DNA of 64,000 bases from contig JAIXWG010000049.1 in the NCBI GenBank assembly GCA_027482245.1, positions 121,353 through 185,352 of the forward strand, read 5' to 3'. The notes under the pieces are model-generated. The model did not search any database. It saw only the letters and a list, made by a program, of their open reading frames with translations, and had not been told where the DNA came from. Position 1 is the stretch's first letter. Each line of letters opens with the position of its first letter. This DNA is from Acetobacteraceae bacterium. GTDB taxonomy: Bacteria; Pseudomonadota; Alphaproteobacteria; Acetobacterales; Acetobacteraceae. Below are positions 54,722-63,636 of the stretch, in pieces. The position numbers and the translations under genes are program-made.

Positions 54722-55224
54722 GGGGCGCTTGCCTCTTGCAGTGCGTTGATGGCGGCGGCGGCGAGGGCGGCGGGCGTGGCGCCGACATCGAGGGTGATGG
54801 CGCCTTCCTCCGGCGCCGGCGGTTCAAGCGTCGCGAACTGGCTGGCGACCAGGCTGGCCGGCATGAAGTGGTTGCGCCGCGCGGCCTGGCGGGCGGCGAC
54901 GAGCGCGGAATCGCCGGTCAGGAAGACCAGGCGGAGGTCCGGCGCCGCGTCCCGCAGCGCATCGCGATAGGCGCGCTTGAGGGCGGAGCAGGTGACGACG
55001 CAGCCACGGCCGCGATGCGCCGCGAGATGCGCGCCGATGGCGGCCAGCCAGGGCCAGCGATCCTCGTCGGTCAGCGCCTCTCCCCGGCTCATCTTCGCGA
55101 TGTTGGCCTTGGGGTGGAAATCATCGGCATCCGCGAAGGGCAGGCCGAGCGCGCTGGCGATGGCTTGGCCGACCGTGGACTTGCCCGCGCCGGAGACGCC
55201 CATGACGAGGATGAGTGGCGTCAT
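54718..55224 (-). CDS. gluconokinase
   Basis: 168 residues, the normal small gluconokinase size. P-loop GVSGAGKST (9-17), LPFADADDFHPKANIAKMSR as the gluconate-binding stretch, LTDEDRWPWLAAI, CSALKRAYRDALR and the FMPASLVASQFATLEPP ending are all diagnostic. It makes 6-phosphogluconate, the substrate of the neighbouring dehydrogenase. Confidence 0.96.
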   Translation of the reverse strand: MTPLILVMGVSGAGKSTVGQAIASALGLPFADADDFHPKANIAKMSRGEALTDEDRWPWLAAIGAHLAAHRGRGCVVTCSALKRAYRDALRDAAPDLRLVFLTGDSALVAARQAARRNHFMPASLVASQFATLEPPAPEEGAITLDVGATPAALAAAAINALQEASAP

Positions 55225-56198
55225 TTCGGCTCGAGATGCCCGCCGAAGGCGTTGCGCATGGCTGACAGGGCACGGTCCGCGAAGGGGCCAGTCTGCCGGC
55301 TGCGGAAGCGGGCATAGAGGGCGGCCGAGAGCACCGGCGCGGGCACGGCCGATTCGATCGCCGCCTGGACGGCCCAGCGCCCCTCCCCACTGTCGCCGAC
55401 GCGGCCGGAATAGGTCGAAAGCTCCCCATCCGCGGCCAGGGCCTGCGCCGTGAGGTCCAGCAGCCAGGAGGCGACGACGGAACCGCGGCGCCAGGCCTCC
55501 GTGATCTCCGGCACATCCAGCGCGAGGCGATGCTCGGGCGGCAGGGTCTCGCTGCCGGCCTGCTCCAGCAGTTCCAGCCCCTCCGCCATGGCCTGCATCA
55601 TCCCGTACTCGATGGCGTTGTGGACCATCTTCGTGAAATGCCCGGCGCCATTCGGGCCGCAATGGACATAGCCGTTGGGCGGGCGTGGATCGGCGTCGGT
55701 CGGGCGGCCAGGGGTGGCGGATGCGGCGGCCTCGCCGGGGGCGAGCGCGGCGAAGATGGGGTCGAGGCGGCGGACCGGTGCCTCAGGCCCGCCGATCATC
55801 AGGCAGTAGCCGCGTGCGAGCCCCCAGACGCCGCCGGAGGTGCCGATGTCCAGCATGTCGATCCCCCGCTCCCGCAGCAGCGCCGCGCGGCGGATGGCGT
55901 CCTTCCACATCCCGTTGCCGCCATCGATGGCGACGTCGCCGGGGGAGAGGAGCGTGGAGAGATGCGCGATGGCGTCCTCGGTCGCGGCGCCGGCGGGCAG
56001 CATGACCCAGACGGCGCGGGGCGCGTCGAGGCGGCGGACCAGGTCGGCGAGGTCCGTCGCGGCCTCCGCGCCCTCGGCCGCCAGGGTCGCGACGGCCGCG
56101 GGGTCCCGGTCCCAGACGACCGACGAAATCCCCGCACGGGCGAGGCGGCGGACGAGGTTGGCGCCCATGCGGCCGAGGCCGACCATGCCGAGACGCAT
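55221..56198 (-). CDS. 6-phosphogluconate dehydrogenase, decarboxylating, short (NAD-type)
   Basis: 325 residues, the shorter bacterial form. GLGRMGANLVRRLARAG binds the cofactor; DGGNGMWKDAIRR, DIGTSGGVWGLARGY and NGAGHFTKMVHNAIEYGMMQ (catalytic lysine) define the enzyme. Oxidises 6-phosphogluconate to ribulose 5-phosphate. First gene of the gluconate operon by overlaps. Confidence 0.95.
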   Translation of the reverse strand: MRLGMVGLGRMGANLVRRLARAGISSVVWDRDPAAVATLAAEGAEAATDLADLVRRLDAPRAVWVMLPAGAATEDAIAHLSTLLSPGDVAIDGGNGMWKDAIRRAALLRERGIDMLDIGTSGGVWGLARGYCLMIGGPEAPVRRLDPIFAALAPGEAAASATPGRPTDADPRPPNGYVHCGPNGAGHFTKMVHNAIEYGMMQAMAEGLELLEQAGSETLPPEHRLALDVPEITEAWRRGSVVASWLLDLTAQALAADGELSTYSGRVGDSGEGRWAVQAAIESAVPAPVLSAALYARFRSRQTGPFADRALSAMRNAFGGHLEPK

Positions 56199-56237
56199 AC
56201 TGGGGTGTCCTCCCTGGGTTCAGTCAGCGCGGCCCGA

Positions 56238-56337
56238 ACCCCCACCCCGACCCTCCCCCGCAAGCGCGGGGGAGGGAGCGAGAATGGCGTCACCTGCCCC
56301 CTCCCCCGGGCTTCCGGGGGAGGGTCGGGGTGGGGGT
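56238..56337. repeat. nested inverted-repeat element
   Basis: Outer arms 56238-56260 and 56315-56337 are perfect 23-bp reverse complements of C-rich sequence (outer end ACCCCCACCCCG). Each arm also begins an inner hairpin: 56251-56261 with 56266-56276, and 56299-56309 with 56314-56324. So two short stems or one long cruciform can form. Lies between two same-strand genes; likely a dispersed intergenic element. Confidence 0.75.
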
Positions 56338-56389
56338 AGCCACGTCTCCGGCCAGGATGCGGGCGCGGCGCGGGTGGGGCAAGCCGCCC

Positions 56390-57310
56390 CTATCCCAGGC
56401 TCGCGCCGCGCTTCGCCGTCACGGGGATCTTCAGGTACCGCACGCCATTCGCCTCCGCGGCCGGGAAGCGGCCGGCGCGGATGTTCACCTGGATGGAGGG
56501 CAGCAGCAGCGTCGGCGCGGCCAGCGTCGCGTCGCGGGCGGTGCGGAAGGCGATGAAATCCTCCTCGCTCATCCCGTCCTTCACATGCGGGTTGCTCGCG
56601 CGCTGCGCGGCAACGCTGGACTGCCAGGCGAAGGCATCGCGGCCCGGCGCCTTGTAGTCGTGGCAGATCCAGAGGCGGGTTTCGGGCGGCAGGGACAGGA
56701 TGCGGCGGATGGAGCGGTAGAGGGTGCGCGCATCGCCGCCGGGGAAGTCGGCGCGCGCCGTGCCGGCATCATGCATGAACAGCGTGTCGCCGACGAAGAC
56801 ATCGGCGGGCTGGTTGGACCGTGCCTCCGGCGCCGGGCCGACCTTGAAGGCGACGCAGGCGGGCGTGTGGCCAGGCACGTGCAGGACCTCCACCTGGAGG
56901 CTGCCGAGCGCGAAACTCTCGCCATCGGCGAAGAGGTGGTCGAAGTCGCCGCCCTCCGGCAGCACGTCCTGCAGCGCGAAGACGGGGCGGAAGATGGTCT
57001 GGACCTGCTTCACGCCGGCGCCGATCCCGATGCGCGCGCCGGTGCGGGCCTTGATCCAGGGGGCGGCGGTCAGGTGGTCCGCATGGACATGGGTTTCCAG
57101 CACCCAGTCGATGGTGACGCCCTCGGCCTCCGCGGCGGCGAGGACCGCGGCGGCGGAGGCGGTATCGGCCTCCCCGCTCCGGTTGTCCCAGTCGAGCACC
57201 GGGTCCACCACGGCGCCGCGCTTCGTGGCGGGGTCCCAGACCAGGTAGGTGACCGTGTTGGTCGCACCGTCGAAGAAGGGACGGATGGCGGTTGCCGAAT
57301 CCTCGGCCAT
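56390..57310 (-). CDS. metallo-beta-lactamase-fold hydrolase, persulfide-dioxygenase-like
   Basis: 306 residues. THVHADH at 73-79 gives the metal histidines/Asp; GHTPACVAFKVG and VFVGDTLF supply the rest; ICHDYK carries the last histidine. NTVTYLVWDPATKRGAVVDP and FPGGDARTLYRSIRR are typical of the ETHE1/Blh persulfide-dioxygenase group, which uses Fe(II) to oxidise glutathione persulfide. A hydroxyacylglutathione hydrolase is the other possibility. Confidence 0.88.
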   Translation of the reverse strand: MAEDSATAIRPFFDGATNTVTYLVWDPATKRGAVVDPVLDWDNRSGEADTASAAAVLAAAEAEGVTIDWVLETHVHADHLTAAPWIKARTGARIGIGAGVKQVQTIFRPVFALQDVLPEGGDFDHLFADGESFALGSLQVEVLHVPGHTPACVAFKVGPAPEARSNQPADVFVGDTLFMHDAGTARADFPGGDARTLYRSIRRILSLPPETRLWICHDYKAPGRDAFAWQSSVAAQRASNPHVKDGMSEEDFIAFRTARDATLAAPTLLLPSIQVNIRAGRFPAAEANGVRYLKIPVTAKRGASLG

Positions 57311-57364
57311 GGCGTGCTCCCCGCGCTCAGGCCGGGAGCATAACCCTCTCCGCGGGGGCGCGCG

Positions 57365-59662
57365 CTAGCCCTTCGCGCGGATCGCCATCAGCACGCGCTC
57401 CGGCGTCGCGGGCAGGTCCAGGCCCTCCACCCCGATCGCGTCCTTGATCGCATTCGCCACGCTGATGGCCAGCAACAGCGGCGGCTCGCCCACGGCCTTG
57501 GAGCGGAAGATCGTCTCGCTCCGCGCCGGCGCGCCTTCCAGCAGGCGGACGCTGAAGGCGGGCGGCACGTCGCGGGAGCCCGGGATCTTGTAGGTGGAGG
57601 GACCGACGGTGCGGAGGCGTCCCCCCTCGTCCCACCACAGCTCCTCGCAGGTCAGCCAACCCATGCCCTGGACGAAGGCGCCCTCGATCTGGCCGCGATC
57701 GACGGCGGGGTTCAGGCTGCGGCCGCAATCCTGGACGATGTCGGTGCGGAGGCACCGGTGTTCCCCGGTCAGCGTGTCGACGACGACCTCCGACACCGCG
57801 GCACCGTAGGAGAAGTAGAAGAACGGGTTGCCCCGCATCGCCTTCGGGTCCCAGTGGATGTCGGGCGTGCGGTAGTAGCCGGTGGAGGAGAGCGAGACCC
57901 GTTCCAGGAAGCAGAGTTTTGCCAGTTCCCCGAATTCCAGGAAGCGGTTCGATCCCGCGCGTTCGGCCCAGACGCGGTTGTCGGCGAAGACCACATCGGC
58001 GGGTGCGATGCCCCAGCGCGCGGCGGCGACCTGCGCCATGCGGTCGCGGATCGTCACCGCGGCGTTGTGCGCGGCCCAGCCGTTGAGGTCGCTGCCGGTG
58101 CTGGCCGCGGTCGGCGCGGTGTTCGGCACCTCCGCCGTGCTGGTCGCCGTGATGGCGACGCGCTCGAGGTCCGTGCCGAAGACGTCGCTGACCACCTGGG
58201 CGATCTTGATGAAGAGCCCCTGCCCCATCTCCGTCCCGCCATGGTTCAGGCGGATGGATCCGTCGGTGTAGACATGCACCAGCGCGCCGGCCTGGTTCAG
58301 GTGCATGATGCCGAAGGAGATGCCGAAGCTCAGCACCATGCTGCCGAGCCCGCGGCGGAGCGTCGGGTGGCGCGCGTTGAAGGCCGCGATCTCGCCCCGG
58401 CGGCGATCCCATTCGCTGTCCCGCTTCGCCTCCGCCCAGACGCGGGCGATGAGGTCGCCTTCCACCTTCTGGCCATAGGGCAGCTCGTCCGAATTGCCGC
58501 CGCTGCCGAGGAAGTTGCGCGCGCGGACCACATCGGGCGACAGCCCGCAGGCGGCCGCCACGCGGTGCACCACATCCTCCATCAGTAGCGCGCCCTGCGG
58601 GCCGCCGAAGCCGCGGAAGGCGGTGTGGGAGACGGTGTTGGTCTTCACCGCGCAGCCCGTGATCTCCACGTCGGGCACGTCGCAGCAATTCACGGCATGG
58701 GTGATGGCGCGGAACACCACGCCGCCGGACATGTCGAGGCTCCAGCCCCCATCGGCGGCCAGCAGCGCCCGCAGCGCGGTGATGCGCCCCGATCCGTCGA
58801 AGCCCGCGGTCCAGCGATAGAGGAAGGGATGGCGCTTGCCCGTCGCGATCATGTCGGCGCGGCGCGCCAGGCGCAGCTTCACGGGCCGGCCGGTGACGCG
58901 CGCGCCGAGCGCGGCGGCGGCGGCCACCCAGCTCGCATTGCTCTCCTTGCCGCCGAAGCCGCCGCCCATGCGCCGGCAGGTGACGGTGACGCGGTTGTAG
59001 TCGCAGCCGAGGACGCGGGCGACGACGTGCTGGCCCTCCGACGGGTGCTGGGTGGAGGAGACCACCGCGATGTCGCCATCCTCGCCCGGCGTTGCGACGG
59101 CGATCTGGCCCTCGAGGTAGAAATGCTCCTGCCCGCCGGCGCGGAACTCCGCCTCCATCCGGCGCGGCGCCGCGGCCAGCGCCGCGGCGACGTCGCCGCG
59201 CCGCATGGTCTGCGGCGTCACGACGTATTGCTGGCGCTCCAGCCCGGCCTCGATGGAGAGCACCGGGTCGAGCGGCGTGATCTCCGCCCGCACGGCGGCA
59301 GCGGCGCGCAGCGCCTGGTCGCGCGTCGTGGCCAGCACCATCGCCAAGGGCTGGCCCGCGAATTCGACGAGGGGCTCGGCGAACAACGGCTCCCCCGATC
59401 CCGCCGCGGCGATGTCGTTCTTCCCTGGGATGTCGCGCGGGCCGAGGATGGCGACGACGCCCTCCATCGCGCGGGCCTCGTCCATGTGCAGCGCCGTGAC
59501 GGTGCCGTGCGGGACGGTGGAGAGCACCAGCGCGGCGTGCAGCGTGCCGGGGGCTTCTGCCGCGTCATCGGCGAAGCGGGCCTCGCCGGTCGTGTGCTTC
59601 AGCGCGCTGTCGTGGCGGAGCGCGGCGCCGGCACCGCGGCGGGGGAGCGAGCCGTCCATCAC
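57365..59662 (-). CDS. xdhB: xanthine dehydrogenase, molybdenum-binding subunit (XdhB)
   Basis: 765 residues. Moco-subunit features in order: ARFADDAAEAPGTLHAALV, GQPLAMVLATTRDQA, CRRMGGGFGGKES (232-241), FRGFGGPQGALLMEDV (substrate-binding Arg), NHGGTEMGQGLFIKIAQVVS and KAVGEPPLLLA with the catalytic glutamate. Converts hypoxanthine/xanthine to urate. ATGA overlap with XdhA. XdhC (Moco sulfuration) is not within the window. Confidence 0.95.
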   Translation of the reverse strand: MMDGSLPRRGAGAALRHDSALKHTTGEARFADDAAEAPGTLHAALVLSTVPHGTVTALHMDEARAMEGVVAILGPRDIPGKNDIAAAGSGEPLFAEPLVEFAGQPLAMVLATTRDQALRAAAAVRAEITPLDPVLSIEAGLERQQYVVTPQTMRRGDVAAALAAAPRRMEAEFRAGGQEHFYLEGQIAVATPGEDGDIAVVSSTQHPSEGQHVVARVLGCDYNRVTVTCRRMGGGFGGKESNASWVAAAAALGARVTGRPVKLRLARRADMIATGKRHPFLYRWTAGFDGSGRITALRALLAADGGWSLDMSGGVVFRAITHAVNCCDVPDVEITGCAVKTNTVSHTAFRGFGGPQGALLMEDVVHRVAAACGLSPDVVRARNFLGSGGNSDELPYGQKVEGDLIARVWAEAKRDSEWDRRRGEIAAFNARHPTLRRGLGSMVLSFGISFGIMHLNQAGALVHVYTDGSIRLNHGGTEMGQGLFIKIAQVVSDVFGTDLERVAITATSTAEVPNTAPTAASTGSDLNGWAAHNAAVTIRDRMAQVAAARWGIAPADVVFADNRVWAERAGSNRFLEFGELAKLCFLERVSLSSTGYYRTPDIHWDPKAMRGNPFFYFSYGAAVSEVVVDTLTGEHRCLRTDIVQDCGRSLNPAVDRGQIEGAFVQGMGWLTCEELWWDEGGRLRTVGPSTYKIPGSRDVPPAFSVRLLEGAPARSETIFRSKAVGEPPLLLAISVANAIKDAIGVEGLDLPATPERVLMAIRAKG

Positions 59663-61056
59663 ACCACCTCCATGATGTCGGCGGGCAGGTCAGGATGCGT
59701 GGCCCGCAGGTGCAGGCGGCGGAGCAGCCCCTGCGCGACCAGGCGGCGGTAGGCGGCGGTGCCACGCCAATCCGAGAGCGGCGCGATGTCCTGCATCAGC
59801 GCCTCCGCCGCGTCGTTCACCGCCGCTTCCTCGAAGGGCCGGCCGAGCAGCGCGGCCTCGGCGTGCGTGGCGCGGGCGACGGTGGGGCCGACACCGCCGA
59901 AGGCGAGCCGCGCTTCCGCCACCATGCCGTCCTGGAGCCGGAGAAGCAGCGCGGCGCCGACCGTCGCGATGTCCTGGTCATGGCGCTTGCTGATCTTCTC
60001 GCAGGCGAAGAGGGCATCGGACGCCGGGCGCGGCAGGGTGACGGAGAGGATGACCTCATCCGGCGCGAGCGCGTTCTTCCTGTAGCCCAGCAGGAAATCG
60101 GCGACCGCCAATGTCCGCCTTCCCGTCTGCGACGCCAGCGTGACGGAAGCGCCAAGCGCCAGCAGCGGCGGCAGCGCATCGCCGATCGGCGAGGCCGTGC
60201 CGAGATTGCCGCCAAGCGAGCCGAGGCCGCGGATCTGCCGCGACCCGAGCCGCGCCAGCAGATCGGCATAGGGGCCGAATCCTTCCTCCTGCCGGAACAG
60301 CGCCAGCAGGCGGGCATAGGGGACGGCGGCGCCGGCCTCGATCGCGTCGGGCCGCGCCTCAAGCCGGTGCAGTTCCGGCACGTTCAGCAGGCAGATGATG
60401 GCGGGGGGCTTTTCCCGATGGTCCGACACGCGGAGCCCGAGATCGGTGCCACCCGCCAGCAGCCAGGCCTCCGGATGCGCGGCGCGCAGCGCCAGCAGGT
60501 CGGGCAGCGTGGAAGGCAGGTGGAAGACTTGGCCCGGGGCCTCGAAGCGCGCGGGGGCGGGATCCGGCACGGATGGCGCGGGCAGGCCGTCATCGGCCAG
60601 CGTCGCGAAGACGTCGAGGATGGGACGGTAGCCGGTGCAGCGGCAGAGGTTGCCGGCCAGCGCCTCATGCACCTCGCCGCCCTCCCGCGCATGGGCCCAG
60701 GCGGTCATGACGATGCCGGGGGTGCAGAAGCCGCATTGCGTGCCGTCGCTTTCCGCCATGGCGCGCTGGATCGGATGCGGCGCGCCGTCCGGGCCGCGCA
60801 GCCCCTCCACCGTGCGGATCGCGCGGCCCTGCATCTGGCCCAGCATGGCGAGGCAGGCATTGATCGGCGTTCGCGCGCCGCCAGCCTCCTCCAGCACCAC
60901 GGTGCAGGCGCCGCAATCGCCCTCCGCGCAGCCCTCCTTCGTCCCGGTCAGGCCGCTGGCGCGCAGCCAGTCCAGCACGGAGGTGGTGGGCGACGTCCCG
61001 GCCGGCAGGGTCACCGGCCGGCCATTGAGGGTGAAGGCGATGGAGGTCCCGATCAT
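59659..61056 (-). CDS. xdhA: xanthine dehydrogenase, Fe-S/FAD subunit (XdhA)
   Basis: 465 residues. N-terminal plant-type [2Fe-2S] cysteines C43, C48, C51 and C68, second [2Fe-2S] in CGFCTPG and NLCRCTGYRPI, then the FAD domain with LLAGGTDLGLRVSDH and GLGSLGGNLGTASPIGDALP. Bacterial two-subunit layout. Confidence 0.95.
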   Translation of the reverse strand: MIGTSIAFTLNGRPVTLPAGTSPTTSVLDWLRASGLTGTKEGCAEGDCGACTVVLEEAGGARTPINACLAMLGQMQGRAIRTVEGLRGPDGAPHPIQRAMAESDGTQCGFCTPGIVMTAWAHAREGGEVHEALAGNLCRCTGYRPILDVFATLADDGLPAPSVPDPAPARFEAPGQVFHLPSTLPDLLALRAAHPEAWLLAGGTDLGLRVSDHREKPPAIICLLNVPELHRLEARPDAIEAGAAVPYARLLALFRQEEGFGPYADLLARLGSRQIRGLGSLGGNLGTASPIGDALPPLLALGASVTLASQTGRRTLAVADFLLGYRKNALAPDEVILSVTLPRPASDALFACEKISKRHDQDIATVGAALLLRLQDGMVAEARLAFGGVGPTVARATHAEAALLGRPFEEAAVNDAAEALMQDIAPLSDWRGTAAYRRLVAQGLLRRLHLRATHPDLPADIMEVV

Positions 61057-61094
61057 GGCCTGCAGTTAAGCAAACCCCGGGCCGGGCGTAAGGG

Positions 61095-62315
61095 TCAGAC
61101 GAAAATCAGGTCGTTCGGCCCCAGCGCGGTGACACCCTGGAGGAACATCCCCTCCCCGCCCGGCATCCGCAGTTCCAGGCCCGGCATGGCCCAGTAGGAG
61201 GTCGCGACGCGCGTCACCTGGCTGGCGGTGACGCCGCTGACCTCGATGCGGTCCGTGCCGGGGGTGAAGTCCACCACCCAATCCCAGCCATCGCCCCGCG
61301 CCCAGGCGACCGTGTCCCGCCCGGCGCCGAGGGTCATTCCGTCATGGTCCCGCCCGCCGACCAGGCGGTCATCGCCCTCGAAGCCTTGCAGATCGTCGGA
61401 GCCGTCGCCGCCATTCAGCGTATCGTTGCCGCTGCCACCGCGGAGGTTGTCGGCACCGGTCCCGCCATTCACGACCTGCCCCGCCGCCGGGGTGACGGGT
61501 GGCGTGGTGCCGCCGCCGGACCAGGTGACATCGGCGGCACGGAACGCCGTGACGCCCTGGAGGAAGATGGAATCGCCGCCGGCCAGGCGGATGTCGGTGC
61601 CGGCCATGCCCCAATAGGTGGCGGCACGGATCGTGGCCTCGCTGGCCGCATAGCCCGTGATCTCGATGCGGTCGGTGCCGGGGGTGAAGTCCACCAGCCA
61701 GTCCGGCCCGTCGCCGCGGGCGAAGACGACGGTATCGGCGCCGGCGCCGAGCGTCAGACCGTCATCGCCGCGGCCGCCCGCCAGGCGGTCATCGCCATCG
61801 AAGCCCTGCAAATCGTCGCTGCCATCCAGGCCGTTCAGCGTGTCGTTGCCGGCGCCGCCGCGCAAATTGTCGACGCCCGAGCCGCCATTCACCAGCAGTC
61901 CGGTGGTGGGCGCGGGCGGCAGCAGTGTTTGCACACCGCCGGACCAGGTGACGTCGGCGGCGCGGAATGCCGTGACGCCCTGGAGGAAGATGGAATCGCC
62001 ACTGGCCAGCAGGATGTCCGTGCCGGCCATGCCCCAATAGGTGGCGGTGCGGATCGTGGCATCGCTGGCCGCATAGCCCGTGATCTCGATGCGGTCGGTG
62101 CCGGGGGTGAAGTCCACCACCCAGTCCGGCCCGTCGCCACGGGCGAAGACGACGGTGTCCGCGCCGGCGCCGAGCGTCAGGCCATCATCGCCCCTTCCGC
62201 CGGCCAACCGGTCATCGCCCTCGAAGCCCTGCAGGTCGTCGGAGCCGGCGCCGCCGTTCAAGGTGTCATTGCCCGCGCCGCCGCGCAGGTTATCCGCGCC
62301 CGCACCGCCATCGAC
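61095..62315 (-). repeat. three tandem coding repeats of about 420 bases
   Basis: Modules start at 62315, 61892 and 61472 (reading leftwards), so periods are 423 and 420 bases; the third is cut to about 378 by the stop. Modules 1 and 2 are nearly identical over about 115 codons, the third more diverged (for example VAWARGDGWDW). Recent duplication or gene conversion. Confidence 0.9.
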
Positions 62316-63467
62316 GGCGATGCCGACGACCGGCGCGGGCGGCACGGGCGGGGTGCCGCCGCCGCCGGATGCGCCTCCAGGGGCAAGTCCGGTCGCCGGC
62401 ACCCAGATCGGCAGGCCCTGGTCGTCATAGACCGCATTGCCGCGCCCGCTGCCATCCGCGCCCGCCAGGCGGCCATAGCCGAAGCCGTAATGCAGCAGCC
62501 CGCCCGCGGGCAGCGGGCCGGAGAAGGTGAGCAGCAGCGTGTCCGCATCCTCGATGACGGCGGCGGTGCCGGTGACCGTCGCGGCATTGCCGACGACGGA
62601 CCAGCCGACGCCCCGCGCGGCATCCGCATCCAGCGCGCGGAAGCCGCCGGCGCGGTCATGCGCGACATCGATCCGCAGCTGGTTCGTGCCCACCACGGTG
62701 GCGGCGACGACTTCCGGTCCCTCATCGGCGATGTCGCCGCCGGCATTGGCGATGGGTGAGCCGGGCTTCGCATAGACAGCAAAGGATTCGGCGACGGATT
62801 TCGCGACGCGCAGCGCCGTCTGCATCGCGTCCTCCGCATCGATATGGCCCCCGCCATACCAGCCCGGCGCGTCGCCATCGGCATCGATGTCCAGCATGCG
62901 CGCGGCGATGGCGGCGTTGAAGCCGGGCTCCGCGGCGAGCAATTCCATGCCGCGGCGGATCGCGTTGTGGCCTTCCGTCGTGCCGTAATAGGGCATGGCC
63001 GAGACGAAGAGGTAGGGCGTGGTCGCCGCCCCCTGCCCGCCCAGCGCGGCGCGCGTGGTGGCGGCGTCGAAGCGAAGGGCGGAGACCCATTGCTCCGTCG
63101 TCAGCGTCGTGTTCGCGCTGTCGTATTCGCTGTGGAGGAAGACGATGGCGGTGGGGTCGTCCCGCTGCGTGGCGGGCACGGTTCCGATCTCCGTCAGCAG
63201 CGCCTGTTCGCGGCCGGCGATGATCCAGCCCTGGCGCCAGTCATTGTTGCGCGGCGTCAGCCAATCCCCGATCAGCGCAGTGCCGCCGAAGGCCGTGCTG
63301 CTGTTCCAGTCGCTGCTGTCGAAGATGATGGTGACGCGGTCGGTACTGCCGGAGAAACCGAGCAGGCGGCTGACCTCCGCCTGGAGCGCGTTGCGCCCGG
63401 CATCGCCATTGGCTTCCATCATCAGGATGGAGTTGGACTGGCCGCGAACCAGGATGTTCAGGTCCAT
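61095..63467 (-). CDS. RTX protein: SGNH-esterase-like N-domain plus three calcium-binding modules
   Basis: 790 residues. ATG at 63467 with GGGAGGA. Residues 1-240 resemble SGNH/SASA carbohydrate esterases: LVRGQSNS (Ser11) and GGHIDAEDA as the Asp...His block; so the substrate may be an acylated polysaccharide. A beta-domain and Pro/Gly linker follow, then three repeated modules of 140-141 residues, each with RTX nonapeptides (GGAGADNLRGGAGNDTLNGG type), a GDGPDWVVDFTPGTDRIEI block and IFLQGVTAFRAADVTW. No N-terminal signal; type I secretion expected, with the last module as C-terminal signal. Confidence 0.9.
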   Translation of the reverse strand: MDLNILVRGQSNSILMMEANGDAGRNALQAEVSRLLGFSGSTDRVTIIFDSSDWNSSTAFGGTALIGDWLTPRNNDWRQGWIIAGREQALLTEIGTVPATQRDDPTAIVFLHSEYDSANTTLTTEQWVSALRFDAATTRAALGGQGAATTPYLFVSAMPYYGTTEGHNAIRRGMELLAAEPGFNAAIAARMLDIDADGDAPGWYGGGHIDAEDAMQTALRVAKSVAESFAVYAKPGSPIANAGGDIADEGPEVVAATVVGTNQLRIDVAHDRAGGFRALDADAARGVGWSVVGNAATVTGTAAVIEDADTLLLTFSGPLPAGGLLHYGFGYGRLAGADGSGRGNAVYDDQGLPIWVPATGLAPGGASGGGGTPPVPPAPVVGIAVDGGAGADNLRGGAGNDTLNGGAGSDDLQGFEGDDRLAGGRGDDGLTLGAGADTVVFARGDGPDWVVDFTPGTDRIEITGYAASDATIRTATYWGMAGTDILLASGDSIFLQGVTAFRAADVTWSGGVQTLLPPAPTTGLLVNGGSGVDNLRGGAGNDTLNGLDGSDDLQGFDGDDRLAGGRGDDGLTLGAGADTVVFARGDGPDWLVDFTPGTDRIEITGYAASEATIRAATYWGMAGTDIRLAGGDSIFLQGVTAFRAADVTWSGGGTTPPVTPAAGQVVNGGTGADNLRGGSGNDTLNGGDGSDDLQGFEGDDRLVGGRDHDGMTLGAGRDTVAWARGDGWDWVVDFTPGTDRIEVSGVTASQVTRVATSYWAMPGLELRMPGGEGMFLQGVTALGPNDLIFV

Positions 63468-63536
63468 TGATCGTCCTCCCGCCACGGCGAGGGCCGCGCC
63501 CGGGGAGCGATAAATGGTATACAATGTAGACGCCGC

Positions 63537-63582
63537 TCACGAAGCCGGGAGCGGCGATCACGAATTCAGTGCAGCTTCGTGA
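63537..63582. repeat. 9-bp inverted repeat between the two RTX genes
   Basis: TCACGAAGC (63537-63545) and GCTTCGTGA (63574-63582) with a 28-base loop. Lies after the stop of the rightmost RTX gene and before the start of the other one; may be a terminator or operator. A TATACC-like box on the - strand near 63517-63522 could be a -10. Confidence 0.4.
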
Positions 63583-63636
63583 CGAAACCGGCAGGCGCGG
63601 ATCACCGCCATCGGCGATCCGGCCCGCCGAGGCCTG

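Noticed and set aside
61095..62315. Regular direct repeats considered as a CRISPR array
   Set aside because: Period is 420 bases and in-frame; they encode RTX modules.
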